Position numbers and translations under genes: made by a program. From Bryobacterales bacterium (GTDB taxonomy: Bacteria > Acidobacteriota > Terriglobia > Bryobacterales > UBA6623), in contig JAPOOG010000163.1 in the NCBI GenBank assembly GCA_026713545.1, positions 1 through 47,876 of the forward strand: 47,876 nt of DNA, read 5' to 3'. This document shows, in pieces, positions 1 through 8,066 of the stretch (position 1 is its first letter; every line of letters begins with the position of its first letter). Under the pieces are notes generated by a model. That model searched no databases, had not been told where the DNA came from, and saw nothing but the letters and a program-made list of their open reading frames with translations.

Positions 1-1
1 A

Positions 2-826
2 GGCCGCATCTGGGCCGAGAGCGGCGGGCCGGGGCGGGGCACGCGGTTCAGCTTTACGATCCCGGTGGCCGAAGAGGCCGGAGACAGCGCCGTGGCCGCT
101 TACGCTTACGTCGCGAGCCGTTCCGGTTCGCTTCGGGAAGGGCGGGAACAGCAGCGCATCCTGGTGGTCGACGACGACCCTCAGACGCTGCGGTACGTTC
201 GGGATGCTCTCAAGCCGGCCGGCTACGCCGTGTGGACTACAGGCGACCCGCAGGAGATGCCCGGCCTCATCAAGATGCACAAGCCCCAACTGGTACTTCT
301 GGACCTGCTGCTGCCCGGAAGCGATGGCATCCAGTTGATGCAGAGTGTTCCCGAGTTGGCCGATCTGCCGGTCATGTTCATCTCCTGCTACGGCCGGGAC
401 GAGACGATCGCCCGGGCGCTGGACTCCGGTGCCGCCGATTACATCGTCAAGCCCTTCTCGCCGACGGAACTGACGGCGAGAGTGCGGGCGGCCCTGCGCC
501 GGCGGGCGGAACCGGACCCCTTCCTGCTGGGGGACCTGGCCATCCAGTACGATCAACGCCTTGTCACCTTGGGCGGCCGTCCGGTGGAGTTGACGGCCAC
601 CGAGTACGAGCTGCTCAGCGTGCTCGCGCTCAACGCCGGGCGGGTGATGACCTATGAAGTCCTCCTGCAGCGGGTGTGGGGCGAGTGGGACCCCTCCGGC
701 TCGAATCGGGTGCGCGCCTTCGTGAAGAAGCTCCGCCGCAAGCTGGGTGACGATGCCGACAATCCGGCCTACATCGTTACCGAGCGCGCAGTCGGCTACC
801 GCATGCCCGCACCGGACGACCCGTGA
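2..826 (+). CDS. Hybrid histidine kinase-receiver-OmpR-type winged-helix protein, 3' part
   Basis: The reading frame is open from the window edge, so the gene starts upstream. The first residues, GRIWAESGGPGRGTRFSFTI, are the G2-box end of a HATPase_c domain of a sensor histidine kinase. After a linker of about 30 residues comes a CheY-like receiver (ILVVDDDP, the phosphoacceptor Asp in VLLDLLLPG, and the conserved Lys in YIVKPFSP), then an OmpR/PhoB-type winged-helix DNA-binding domain (LTATEYELL to VGYRMP). One polypeptide therefore seems to hold kinase catalytic, receiver and DNA-binding output domains, which are normally split between two proteins. A GTG at 65 could start a separate response regulator, but it falls within the kinase beta-strand (FTIPV) and has no Shine-Dalgarno, so a fusion is favoured. 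The signal and target genes cannot be told from here. Confidence 0.85.
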   Translation, partial: GRIWAESGGPGRGTRFSFTIPVAEEAGDSAVAAYAYVASRSGSLREGREQQRILVVDDDPQTLRYVRDALKPAGYAVWTTGDPQEMPGLIKMHKPQLVLLDLLLPGSDGIQLMQSVPELADLPVMFISCYGRDETIARALDSGAADYIVKPFSPTELTARVRAALRRRAEPDPFLLGDLAIQYDQRLVTLGGRPVELTATEYELLSVLALNAGRVMTYEVLLQRVWGEWDPSGSNRVRAFVKKLRRKLGDDADNPAYIVTERAVGYRMPAPDDP

Positions 827-1496
827 TGTGATGGCCGGCCTCACGGATCCCGATCTGATGCCGCCGAAGCTGCGGCGGATGCATCAGGATCTCGACCGCT
901 CGTAGACAGGTCCGCTCGCCGCCTTCGCTTTCGAAGAAGCACCCATCCGGATGCGATGCCTGGCATGCAGGCGCGCGCGCGGCGCCGGCTCCGAAGAAAG
1001 CTACCGCCGTTCATAGAAATAACACGCTTAAGGTCAGATATTTCACCTCAAGGTCACACTGATCGTTTAGAGTTGTGTCATAGCGTTGGCGCATGCCTCC
1101 AGGAAGGCGCGGTTCGGTCTCTTGCCCGAACGGCTACATGCCCCGATTTGATGGTCCAAGGCATGTGATCGACGAACTCTTGTCCGCCAGCATCAGATGC
1201 ATGACACATCCAATTGAAGAGCGCACAGCCAGGAAAAGATGCACATGAAGTATTAAAACTCAGTAGTCCGGCAACCGGATTGTTCATCGGGTTCAGCGGC
1301 GTGACGCAAGCACAACGTGGAATGTGACTTCCGGAACGTGTATGGTCATGCCTTCATCTCCGACGGTCACGGTCAGTCGCAAGCTGATATCGCGGTCGTC
1401 GAACAAGTTAGCGGGGGCTGCGTTCTGCTTCGTGTTTTTTCTGACGGGAAGCAGAATCAGGCGCGCCCCTCGCTATGCTTCGATTCCATAATCTTC
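827..1496. other. Intergenic stretch without a supported gene
   Basis: About 670 bases lie between the kinase fusion and the terminator at 1497. A 24-codon ORF (831-905, plus) follows the kinase stop closely but resembles nothing I know. From about 1015 to 1290 the sequence is visibly richer in A and T than its surroundings, which could mark a transferred or decayed segment. A potential stem pairs TTCTGCTT near 1424 with AAGCAGAA near 1449. Because a strong terminator follows, part of this region may be transcribed as a small RNA, but I recognise no known RNA family. Confidence 0.4.
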
Positions 1497-1532
1497 AGGC
1501 GGTTCTGCCGCAAGGTAGAACCGCCTTTTTTT
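1497..1532 (+). terminator. Rho-independent terminator
   Basis: A perfect 10-bp inverted repeat, AGGCGGTTCT and AGAACCGCCT, with a 10-base loop is followed at once by six T residues on the plus strand. It ends only a few bases before the first recognisable codon of the pseudogene at 1536, so it belongs to a transcript coming from upstream and not to that gene. Confidence 0.85.
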
Positions 1533-1535
1533 AAC

Positions 1536-2303
1536 CGCAGGATCTCGACAGGTTCCACCGACACCGCCCACACCGTCACCGGCCTCGACAAAGGCGCCAC
1601 CTACCTCTTCGAGGTAAGGGCGGTCAACCGCGTCGAAGCCACCCCGATGGCCCCGGAACCGCAAGTGTTCACCCTCGACTTCCCTCATTTCGCCAACGGC
1701 GGGGGCATCACCTCTGAGGTCGTGCTCCTCAATGTCGGAACCACACCGATCCTGCCCGTGCTGTACTTCTCCGATCAGCGAAGCGCTTCGATTGACGCCG
1801 ATTCGGTAGTGGAGGTGACGGACGATCAGGAGGCCCTGGAGGACGACGGCTGGCTGACCGTTCAGAAGGCGATCGAGCCGCTGGAGGAACTCACGATCTC
1901 GACCCACGGGCGCGGGGAGGAGTTGAGCGGTTCGGTGAAAGTGGTGTCGGAGGGAGCGATCGGGGGAGTGCTGCGCTACCGCGTGCCGGGAGTGGGAGTG
2001 ACCGGGGTGGGAGCCGGACGGCGGCGGCGATGCGCAACCTGGGAGGGGAAGCGATGAAGCTGACGTGCCGCTTGATGAGCGGCGGCGCGGGGCTGGAGGA
2101 GACGGAGATCCCGTTGGCGGGCAACGGGCAGACGTCGTGGTTCATCGAAGAGGCATTCCCCGAGACCGATACGACGGACTTCGCGGGGACGGTGCGCTGC
2201 TCGGCGCCGGTGGAAGGCGCGGAGGAAAAAAGGTTCACGGGATTGGCGGTCGAGGTGGACGCCGCCAACCGCACCTTCACCACGCTGCCGGTGGTGCCGG
2301 TCA
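1536..2303 (+). pseudogene. Decayed FN3/repeat-type secreted protein fragment, frameshifted
   Basis: Two overlapping frames together read as the C-terminal part of a large extracellular protein. The first frame gives the end of a fibronectin type III domain (STGSTDTAHTVTG then YLFEVRAVNR) and a beta-rich module (FANGGGITSEVVLLNVG, SGSVKVVSEGAIGGVLRY, VTGVGAG). The frame then shifts near 2016 and the module resumes as TAAAMRNLGGEAM, QTSWFIEE and TTLPVVPV. The join VGAG/TAAAM suggests an internal deletion that changed frame. No start codon or signal peptide belongs to the homologous part: the sequence before 1536 is a terminator. The module type occurs, from memory, in acidobacterial and other environmental surface proteins. 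It is probably a non-functional remnant. Confidence 0.7.
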
Positions 2304-2487
2304 TGGAGAGAGCACACCGCCGAGCTCCCTTGTCGAAGGAACTCGTGATACAAAGAGAAGCGGGGATGGCTGGCGCCAGCCTCCGCTTGAATGGCCCGAG
2401 TCAGTGAACTGCTACGGGAAAGCGGTGCTAGTCTAGCGTATTCATTAGTGTTTCCGAAGCATTGTCACCTGCCCGCGGATCAGCCCG

Positions 2488-3261
2488 GTGTTCTTGCGAG
2501 AAAAAGTCGTGATCGTGACCGGTGGCGCCCACGGCATCGGGCGCGCACTCTGTGAGCGGTTTGCCGCGGAAGGCGCCCGAGGAGTCGTTGTCGCGGATAT
2601 TGACGCTCCTCAAGCCGCTAGCGTGGCCTCGGCAATCGGCGGCTTGGCGGTCCCGACCGACGTCACGAGCGAGGCTTCGATACAAAACCTGGTTAGGCGG
2701 ACGCGCGACGAGATCGGTCCGATCGACCTGTTCTGTTCCAACGCGGGCATCATGGACAAGGGCGGCCTGGAGGTTTCCGACGAGGATTGGGACCGGATGT
2801 GGCGTATCAACTTCAGGGCGCATCTCTATGCGGCCCGGGCGGTCGTTCCCGCCATGGTCGAGCGCGGCCGCGGGTACCTGCTGTCGGTGGCCTCCGCTGC
2901 CGGATTGCTCACGCAGATCGGAGCGGCCCCGTACACGATCACCAAACACGCCGCTGTGGCGCTGGCGGAGTGGCTGGCGGTGACCTATGGCGACGCGGGC
3001 ATCAAGGTTTCTTGCCTCTGCCCTCAGGGAGTACGTACCCGACTGCTCGCCAACGATGACGGGCCGCTCAAAGAGATGCTTACCGAGATTGCTCTTGCTC
3101 CGGAACAGGTCGCCGATAGCGTCGTCAAGGGCCTGGAGGAGGAGAAGTTCCTGATTCTGCCGCACCCTGAAGTGGCCGAATACTTGCACCGCAAGGCGGA
3201 CGATCATGACCGCTGGCTAAGAGGGATGCGCAGGCTGCAAAAGAAAGTCTCGGCCCGCTGA
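2488..3261 (+). CDS. SDR-family NAD(P)-dependent oxidoreductase
   Basis: A 257-residue protein of classical short-chain dehydrogenase length. It has the Rossmann glycine motif TGGAHGIG near residue 11, an acidic residue after the second strand (VVVADID, favouring NAD), the NAG motif in CSNAGI, a catalytic Ser (SVASAAG) and the YTITK catalytic Tyr-Lys pair. The substrate cannot be predicted. GTG at 2488 is the likely start because it sits just ahead of the first beta strand, although no good ribosome-binding site is seen. It stands alone between a pseudogene and a convergent protease gene, whose stop is 25 bases away. Confidence 0.88.
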   Translation: MFLREKVVIVTGGAHGIGRALCERFAAEGARGVVVADIDAPQAASVASAIGGLAVPTDVTSEASIQNLVRRTRDEIGPIDLFCSNAGIMDKGGLEVSDEDWDRMWRINFRAHLYAARAVVPAMVERGRGYLLSVASAAGLLTQIGAAPYTITKHAAVALAEWLAVTYGDAGIKVSCLCPQGVRTRLLANDDGPLKEMLTEIALAPEQVADSVVKGLEEEKFLILPHPEVAEYLHRKADDHDRWLRGMRRLQKKVSAR

Positions 3262-3286
3262 GCCGGACGTCAAAGACAGCAGCGCC

Positions 3287-4309
3287 TTATTTGCGTTTCA
3301 GCTTCGGACGCTCGTCCTCTTCGCTGTCCTCGACCGGCTCGTCACTGGCCTCGATGGGTTCCGTCGAGATCGTACCGCCGCCCCGCCGCAGGATGGGACC
3401 GCGCCGGCGCACGGGTTTTTCCTCTCTCTCCAGCCGAGCCAAATGAAGAAACCTCTCTTTTACATCAAGGAACTCGGAACGGTCGACCACGTACTCCGGC
3501 TTGGCGGGCAGGATGCGGTCGATCTCTTTCTGCGTCCTGGCAATGCGGTCGTCGGTGAGCGGATGGCTGCGGAACACCTGGGCGAGCGCGCCCGGCTTGG
3601 TTTTCTCCATTGTCTGGAGCTTCTCGAAGAAATCGACGAAAGCGATGGGGTCGTACCCCGCCTTGTAGAGATACTGCACGCCGAGATAGTCGGCTTCCGC
3701 TTCCATGCTCTTCGAGAATTGAAGGAACGTCGCGGGAATGGCGAAGGCGGCCGCTTGCTGGATGCCAAACCCCGTCCAGCCGCCTGTCAAGATCACAAGC
3801 GGGATGATCCCCAAGTTGGCCAATTGCCCTCGTGTTGCCTGGCGTGTGCCGTGCCGCGCCGCGACATGCGCGATCTCATGCGCCAGAACGCCCGCGACCT
3901 CGCTCTCGGTCTCGGCCTTCACCAGCAGGCCGGTGTTGACGAAAATGAACCCGCCGGGAAGAGCAAAGGCGTTGACCGCGTCATTGTCCACGACCTTGAA
4001 CTGGAACGGCACCTTCGCGTCGGAGTTCCGAACCAGGTTCTGACCGATGCGGTTGACGTACTCGGAAATGATGGGGTCGTACACCATCTTCGACGTCCGC
4101 TCGACTTCGTCGGCATACGACTTGCCGAGGGCGATCTCCTTCTCGATCGAATAGAAGTTGACCTTGCCGTCGACGTCGCGCTCACCGATGGCCTCGATAT
4201 TGTCCTTCTTCTTCTTTTTTTTCTTCTTGGGCCGGTCGTCCTTCGCGAAGAGCAGTCCCGGAAGAGCCAGGATCAACACCACGATGAGAAACCACTTGCG
4301 AGCTTTCAT
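3287..4309 (-). CDS. Secreted M48-family zinc metalloprotease
   Basis: A 340-residue periplasmic protease of the M48 (BepA/YggG-like) group. The N-terminus is a signal peptide (MKARKWFLIVVLILALPG, probable cleavage after LLFA). It is followed by a run of eight lysines, then the M48 domain with HEIAHVAARH (HExxH zinc ligands and catalytic Glu) and the downstream Glu ligand in MEAEADYLG. SHPLTDDRI is also typical. The C-terminus is charged (EDSEEDERPKLKRK). Start 4309 is chosen because GGAGG lies seven bases upstream and the signal peptide begins there; an in-frame GTG 14 codons earlier has no such support. The family works in envelope protein quality control. The polylysine tract is unusual. 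Confidence 0.9.
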   Translation of the reverse strand: MKARKWFLIVVLILALPGLLFAKDDRPKKKKKKKKDNIEAIGERDVDGKVNFYSIEKEIALGKSYADEVERTSKMVYDPIISEYVNRIGQNLVRNSDAKVPFQFKVVDNDAVNAFALPGGFIFVNTGLLVKAETESEVAGVLAHEIAHVAARHGTRQATRGQLANLGIIPLVILTGGWTGFGIQQAAAFAIPATFLQFSKSMEAEADYLGVQYLYKAGYDPIAFVDFFEKLQTMEKTKPGALAQVFRSHPLTDDRIARTQKEIDRILPAKPEYVVDRSEFLDVKERFLHLARLEREEKPVRRRGPILRRGGGTISTEPIEASDEPVEDSEEDERPKLKRK

Positions 4310-4461
4310 GACAGGTCCTCCCCGAGCGCGTATCCGGCCCAGCGACAGCATGGGCCACCCTTATTGTAGACCTCGAATGGTCCGATCGTACGTGGCGGCG
4401 TGATTTTGTTCACCTTGCGTTCGAACCGCGGGTTTGACCGCTGTCGCTTTCTTCGATCACC

Positions 4462-5541
4462 TTAATCGGCGGCAGCCGGCCGCTCGACGCCAAGGCCGTG
4501 GTCGTCGTACTGATAGTGCAGCGCCAGAACGTCTCGTCCGAAATCGCCCGCGAAGTCGCGCCAGACGGTGTGGGAGTGGTTCGCTTCGTTCTGAGTGTTG
4601 TCGTATTCGATCAGGAACCTCGGCCCCTGGACGCGATAGTAATCGCCCTTGCCGGCATCACCCGGCCCCGCCCAAGCGAAGAGAAGATCGGAGTTCGCCG
4701 TCGCCTGGACGACCTTGCGGCGCTCGGCAGCGATCGAGGCCGGTACATTGCTCACGTACTGCTCGATCAGAGCCGTCAGAGCCTCACGCTGCTTCGCGGT
4801 CATCTCCGATGCCGCCAGACCGCGCGGTTGGTCTTCGAGCATGGCCCGCGTGTCGGCGCGCGTAAGGATATCGTCGTAGGCAACGTCGGCCACGATGGCG
4901 GAATTTCGTTGCTTGTCGTTCAGCGACTTCAGGAGGTCTCGAGCAAGGTCTTCCTCCGCGCCGAGTGAGCGAAAACCGCCCGGCACTTTGTGAGGATTCG
5001 CCCCGAAGAACGTCGGCGAGGCCGAAACGAGCTTGCCGTTCTGCAAGGTGTAGTGCAACGAGACGTGGTGACCTTCGACCCGCCAGCCCCAGTTGCCCGA
5101 CATCGCGGGCTTGCCGAACACCGTGAAGTAGTACTTCTCGACATCCCGGCGACCGGCCGTGTCGTTTTCCCTGACGCGCAGAATTTCTTCCAGGCTCATG
5201 ATCGTCAGCGCTTTCGTCAAGCCGTCGGTACTCAAGCCGGAAGCGAGCAGGGCGTTCGCCAGACTGCGCTGCCGAGGGTTCATGTTCTTGTAGGTCAAGC
5301 CGCGGCGGCCGTAGCCGTACGTATTCTGGAAACTGCTGTCCGGGACAAAATGCCACTGTTGGCGGTCTTTCGCATTGAAGTCGCCCTTGGCCTTGGCGCG
5401 TCCCGAATCGTCGAGCGCATGGAGAAAGCGGTTGGCGGCCAGCTCCATCCTCTTTTCCGTCGACACTTTTTCGTAGGCGATCGATAGAGCGGCGATCCCC
5501 ACCGCCAGAATCAATACCCGAACCAGTAATTGCCTGCGCAT
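4462..5541 (-). CDS. DUF3500 domain-containing exported protein
   Basis: A 359-residue protein recognised as DUF3500 by its overall pattern: WGWRVEGHHVSLHYT, the preceding YYFTVFGKP, and the C-terminal RFLIEYDNTQN with NHSHTVWRD. An N-terminal hydrophobic segment (LLVRVLILAVGIAALSIAY) acts as signal or membrane anchor. ATG at 5541 has AGGAGG six bases upstream. The GTG directly before it, at 5544, is too close to that site. The molecular function of the family is unknown. It is monocistronic as far as can be seen, and the next gene upstream is divergent. Confidence 0.85.
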   Translation of the reverse strand: MRRQLLVRVLILAVGIAALSIAYEKVSTEKRMELAANRFLHALDDSGRAKAKGDFNAKDRQQWHFVPDSSFQNTYGYGRRGLTYKNMNPRQRSLANALLASGLSTDGLTKALTIMSLEEILRVRENDTAGRRDVEKYYFTVFGKPAMSGNWGWRVEGHHVSLHYTLQNGKLVSASPTFFGANPHKVPGGFRSLGAEEDLARDLLKSLNDKQRNSAIVADVAYDDILTRADTRAMLEDQPRGLAASEMTAKQREALTALIEQYVSNVPASIAAERRKVVQATANSDLLFAWAGPGDAGKGDYYRVQGPRFLIEYDNTQNEANHSHTVWRDFAGDFGRDVLALHYQYDDHGLGVERPAAAD

Positions 5542-5662
5542 CACGAACCTCCTGGGCTCACGCCACCGCAGATTATATCGGAACGGCGCGCTTCCGTAGC
5601 TCTTGTCAAAATCTTTCGCGTTGATCGATTGCCCGCGAACGTGGGTATCGAGGTCCGTTGGC

Positions 5663-5668
5663 TAGAAT
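5663..5668 (+). promoter_or_regulatory. Probable -10 box for a leaderless transcript
   Basis: TAGAAT ends six bases before the ATG at 5675. Transcription started at the usual distance would begin at or next to the start codon, and no Shine-Dalgarno is present, so the mRNA is probably leaderless. No convincing -35 box is found 16-18 bases upstream. Confidence 0.45.
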
Positions 5669-5674
5669 AGGGTC

Positions 5675-6748
5675 ATGCTGGTCGTGCGGCTGCTGAGCGT
5701 GTTCCTGATCGCCGCTCTGGTTGCGGCGCAGGCGCCGCTGACCTATCCGCAATTGCAAGATCTGCTGAAGTCATCGATCGGGCAGAATCTGCAGGACAAA
5801 CAGATCGCGAAGTATCTCAAGAGTCAGAAATTCGGTTTCGAGTTGACGGATGCGCTGATCGAGGAGTTCCAGGGTTGGGGCATTGGCCCGCGGACGCTGC
5901 GAACCCTGCGGGAGCTGCAACCGGCAACCAAGGGATTGTCGGCCGCCAAGGCCCCTGCTGCCAGCGAGGCGCCGAAAGCTCCCGAGCAACCGCCCCCATC
6001 ACCGGAAGAGCAGGAGCGCATCATCGAGGAAGCGCGCTCCTACGCTCTGGACTACACCTCCCGCCTGCCGGATTTCATCTGCCTGCAGATCACGCGCCGC
6101 TTCATCGACCCGAGCGGCCTGGAAATGGATTGGCTCAAGCAGGACGAGATCAAGACAAGGGTCAGCTACTTCGATTCACACGAGAACTATGAAGTCGTCA
6201 GCATCAACAACAAGCTGACGGACGCCAGCATCCTCGAACTCGGTGGAGCCTCTAGCACGGGGGAGTTCGGCAGTATGTTGGCCGAACTCTTCGATCCGAA
6301 GACACAAGCGGATTTCCGGTGGGCGCGCCACTCGCTGCTGCGCGGACGCGGTGTCTACGTGTTCGAGTTTCAGGTGCCCCGGCACCGTTCCCGCTGGTCG
6401 CTGACTTTCGAGAAGACGAATTCGATCATCACCGGGTACCGCGGGCTTGTCTATATCGACAAGGAAACCGAGAAAGTGCTCCGCATCTACATGCAGGCGG
6501 AGAACATCCCGACGGACTTCCCGATTCAACTCGCCCAGTCGCGTCTGGACTACGATTTCACGAAGATCAGCGGCGAGAGTTTTCTACTCCCTTTGAAGGC
6601 GCGGATGCGCATGCGGCAGGGCCGGTACCTGTCGAGGAATGACGTCGAGTTCCGGCTGTATCGCAAGTTCGCCGTCGATGCGGAAATCTCCTTCGACGAG
6701 GCTGAGAGCCTCGAACCGCTGCCCGAGGAACCTCCCGCCAGCCCGTAG
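5675..6748 (+). CDS. Secreted hypothetical protein, acidobacterial type
   Basis: A 357-residue exported protein with an N-terminal signal peptide (VRLLSVFLIAALVAAQA). Residues about 20-80 form a small helical region (YPQLQDLLKSSIGQNL), followed by a Pro/Ala-rich linker (about 87-110). The large C-terminal part begins with EEARSYALDYTSRLPDFICL and is rich in beta structure (VYVFEFQVP, GYRGLVYIDKETEKVLRIYM). The strand pattern loosely recalls outer-membrane lipoprotein carrier folds, but I would not assign that function. I recall similar proteins with the LPDFIC signature as common hypothetical proteins of Solibacter-like genomes. A -10-like TAGAAT six bases upstream and no ribosome-binding site point to leaderless translation. 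Confidence 0.75.
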   Translation: MLVVRLLSVFLIAALVAAQAPLTYPQLQDLLKSSIGQNLQDKQIAKYLKSQKFGFELTDALIEEFQGWGIGPRTLRTLRELQPATKGLSAAKAPAASEAPKAPEQPPPSPEEQERIIEEARSYALDYTSRLPDFICLQITRRFIDPSGLEMDWLKQDEIKTRVSYFDSHENYEVVSINNKLTDASILELGGASSTGEFGSMLAELFDPKTQADFRWARHSLLRGRGVYVFEFQVPRHRSRWSLTFEKTNSIITGYRGLVYIDKETEKVLRIYMQAENIPTDFPIQLAQSRLDYDFTKISGESFLLPLKARMRMRQGRYLSRNDVEFRLYRKFAVDAEISFDEAESLEPLPEEPPASP

Positions 6749-6811
6749 CCGGCCCATCGGAGAGTGCGCCTCCAAACCCGTCCGAGCGGCGAAATACCAA
6801 GCGGAACCAAG

Positions 6812-6994
6812 TTAGCCTGCTTTTCTCACCACGTGGCGAGGCGAAGTGCGTGAGAGGGCCGTCAGGACGAGGCGCGAGCCGCTTGGCGCGCGCAGGCGTA
6901 CTTGAACCGTACGTTGGCACGGCAAGCAAGCGCAACGAAGTCATGGCGGTCTTATCGTGTGCTCCGGCCGTCTTGTGGTGAGCAATGCAGGTTA
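6812..6994. repeat. Dispersed repeat family A, copy 1 (MITE-like)
   Basis: A 183-bp element bounded by TTA. Its outer 20 bases, TAACCTGCATTTCTCACCAC in consensus, recur inverted at the other end (here GCAATGCAGGTTA). The inside carries a GC-rich part with GCGCG runs and a small CGTAC/GTACG hairpin. Copies at 14912, 23017 and 28902 share most positions. The last three bases, TTA, are the stop codon (TAA) of lpxC on the minus strand. Confidence 0.85.
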
Positions 6995-7882
6995 GACCGC
7001 TTCCGCGTGCAAGAGTTTGGAAGCGAGCTGGTCGGAGTGGACCAGTTCATAGCAGGAGGCATCGCTGAGGATCTGTTTCACCAAGGCCGTGTGCATGGCG
7101 TGACCGGCATGTTCGGCGACAACGTGTCCCAGCAAAGGCCGGCCCAGCAGGGCGAGGTCTCCGATCAGATCGAGCACCTTGTGCCGGCAGCACTCGTCCG
7201 GGAAGCGGAGCCCCTCCGGGTTCAGGACACCGTCCGGCCCGAAACAGACCGCGTTATCGAGCGACGCCCCGCGAATCAGCCCCATGTCGCGCATCCGATC
7301 GAGGTCCCGCTCGAATCCGAACGTACGCGCCGGAGCGATCTCCCGCGCATAACGTTCGGGCGTGACGACCATCTCCAGCATTTGGCGACCCGCGAGAGCG
7401 TGTCCATAGTCGGTCTCACAGGTGATGGCGAAATGGTCCGCGGGGTGGATCACAATCGTTTTCTTCCCCTCGCGCACTCCGACGGTCTTGAGAATGCGGA
7501 GGTAGGTGCGGGGCCTGCTCAGTTCCCGGACGCCTGCGTTGCGGATCAACTCGACGAATGGCTTCCCACTACCGTCGAGGATGGGTAACTCGAGATTGTC
7601 GATCTCCACGCGCGCGTTGTCGATGCCGAGGCTGTAGAACACACTGAGCAGGTGCTCGGTCGTCGAGAGCAGCACTCCTTGCCGCATCAGGCTCGTCGCA
7701 TAGCTGACGCGGGCGATGTGCCTGGCTACGGCGGGCAGTTCGAAGCTGTCGAGATCCGTCCGGCTGAATACGACTCCCTTGCCGGCACGGGCCGGCAACA
7801 GCCGCATTCTGACCTTGACACCGCTGTGGAGTCCGATCCCCGAGGATTCAACGGGGCTGTCGATGGTTCTCTCGAAATCCAA
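6992..7882 (-). CDS. lpxC: UDP-3-O-acyl-N-acetylglucosamine deacetylase
   Basis: A 296-residue LpxC, the zinc enzyme of the committed step in lipid A synthesis. Seen motifs are the N-terminal GIGLHSG, the zinc-ligand region TTEHLLSV, ARTFGFERD, the second zinc cluster CCRHKVLDLIGDLALLG and the catalytic His region VAEHAGH. The start is TTG at 7882, supported by AGGAGG seven bases upstream; a weak start codon on a strong ribosome site may moderate expression. The stop codon TAA is the terminal TTA of repeat copy 1, so the very end of the protein may have been reset by repeat insertion. Its presence shows a Gram-negative envelope. Confidence 0.95.
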   Translation of the reverse strand: MDFERTIDSPVESSGIGLHSGVKVRMRLLPARAGKGVVFSRTDLDSFELPAVARHIARVSYATSLMRQGVLLSTTEHLLSVFYSLGIDNARVEIDNLELPILDGSGKPFVELIRNAGVRELSRPRTYLRILKTVGVREGKKTIVIHPADHFAITCETDYGHALAGRQMLEMVVTPERYAREIAPARTFGFERDLDRMRDMGLIRGASLDNAVCFGPDGVLNPEGLRFPDECCRHKVLDLIGDLALLGRPLLGHVVAEHAGHAMHTALVKQILSDASCYELVHSDQLASKLLHAEAV

Positions 7883-8066
7883 GAAACGCCTCCTGCACGA
7901 AAAACCGGAGCTGTACGATTCTCCACTTGCACTTGCCTGACCAATGTCAAGTTACTGATTCCAAACAAAGAAAAGAAGTCGTGGTGTGTCTATTCTACAA
8001 CACCTGCGTTGCCTCTTCCGATTAGACGATTCCGTTTCGGCAGCGGCAAGGCGTATCTACGTTGGA

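Noticed and set aside
956..1287. Small open frames on both strands after the kinase fusion
   Set aside because: They overlap each other, lack ribosome-binding sites and show no family pattern.
1445..1460. Signal-recognition-particle RNA-like GGGAAGCAG
   Set aside because: The flanking conserved GGTC and GGAGCAGC pairing of the SRP RNA core is missing.
1470..1500. tRNA or tmRNA-like T-arm (GCTTCGATTCC) before the terminator
   Set aside because: The stem pairs only four bases around an oversized loop, and no acceptor stem, anticodon arm or CCA end is present.
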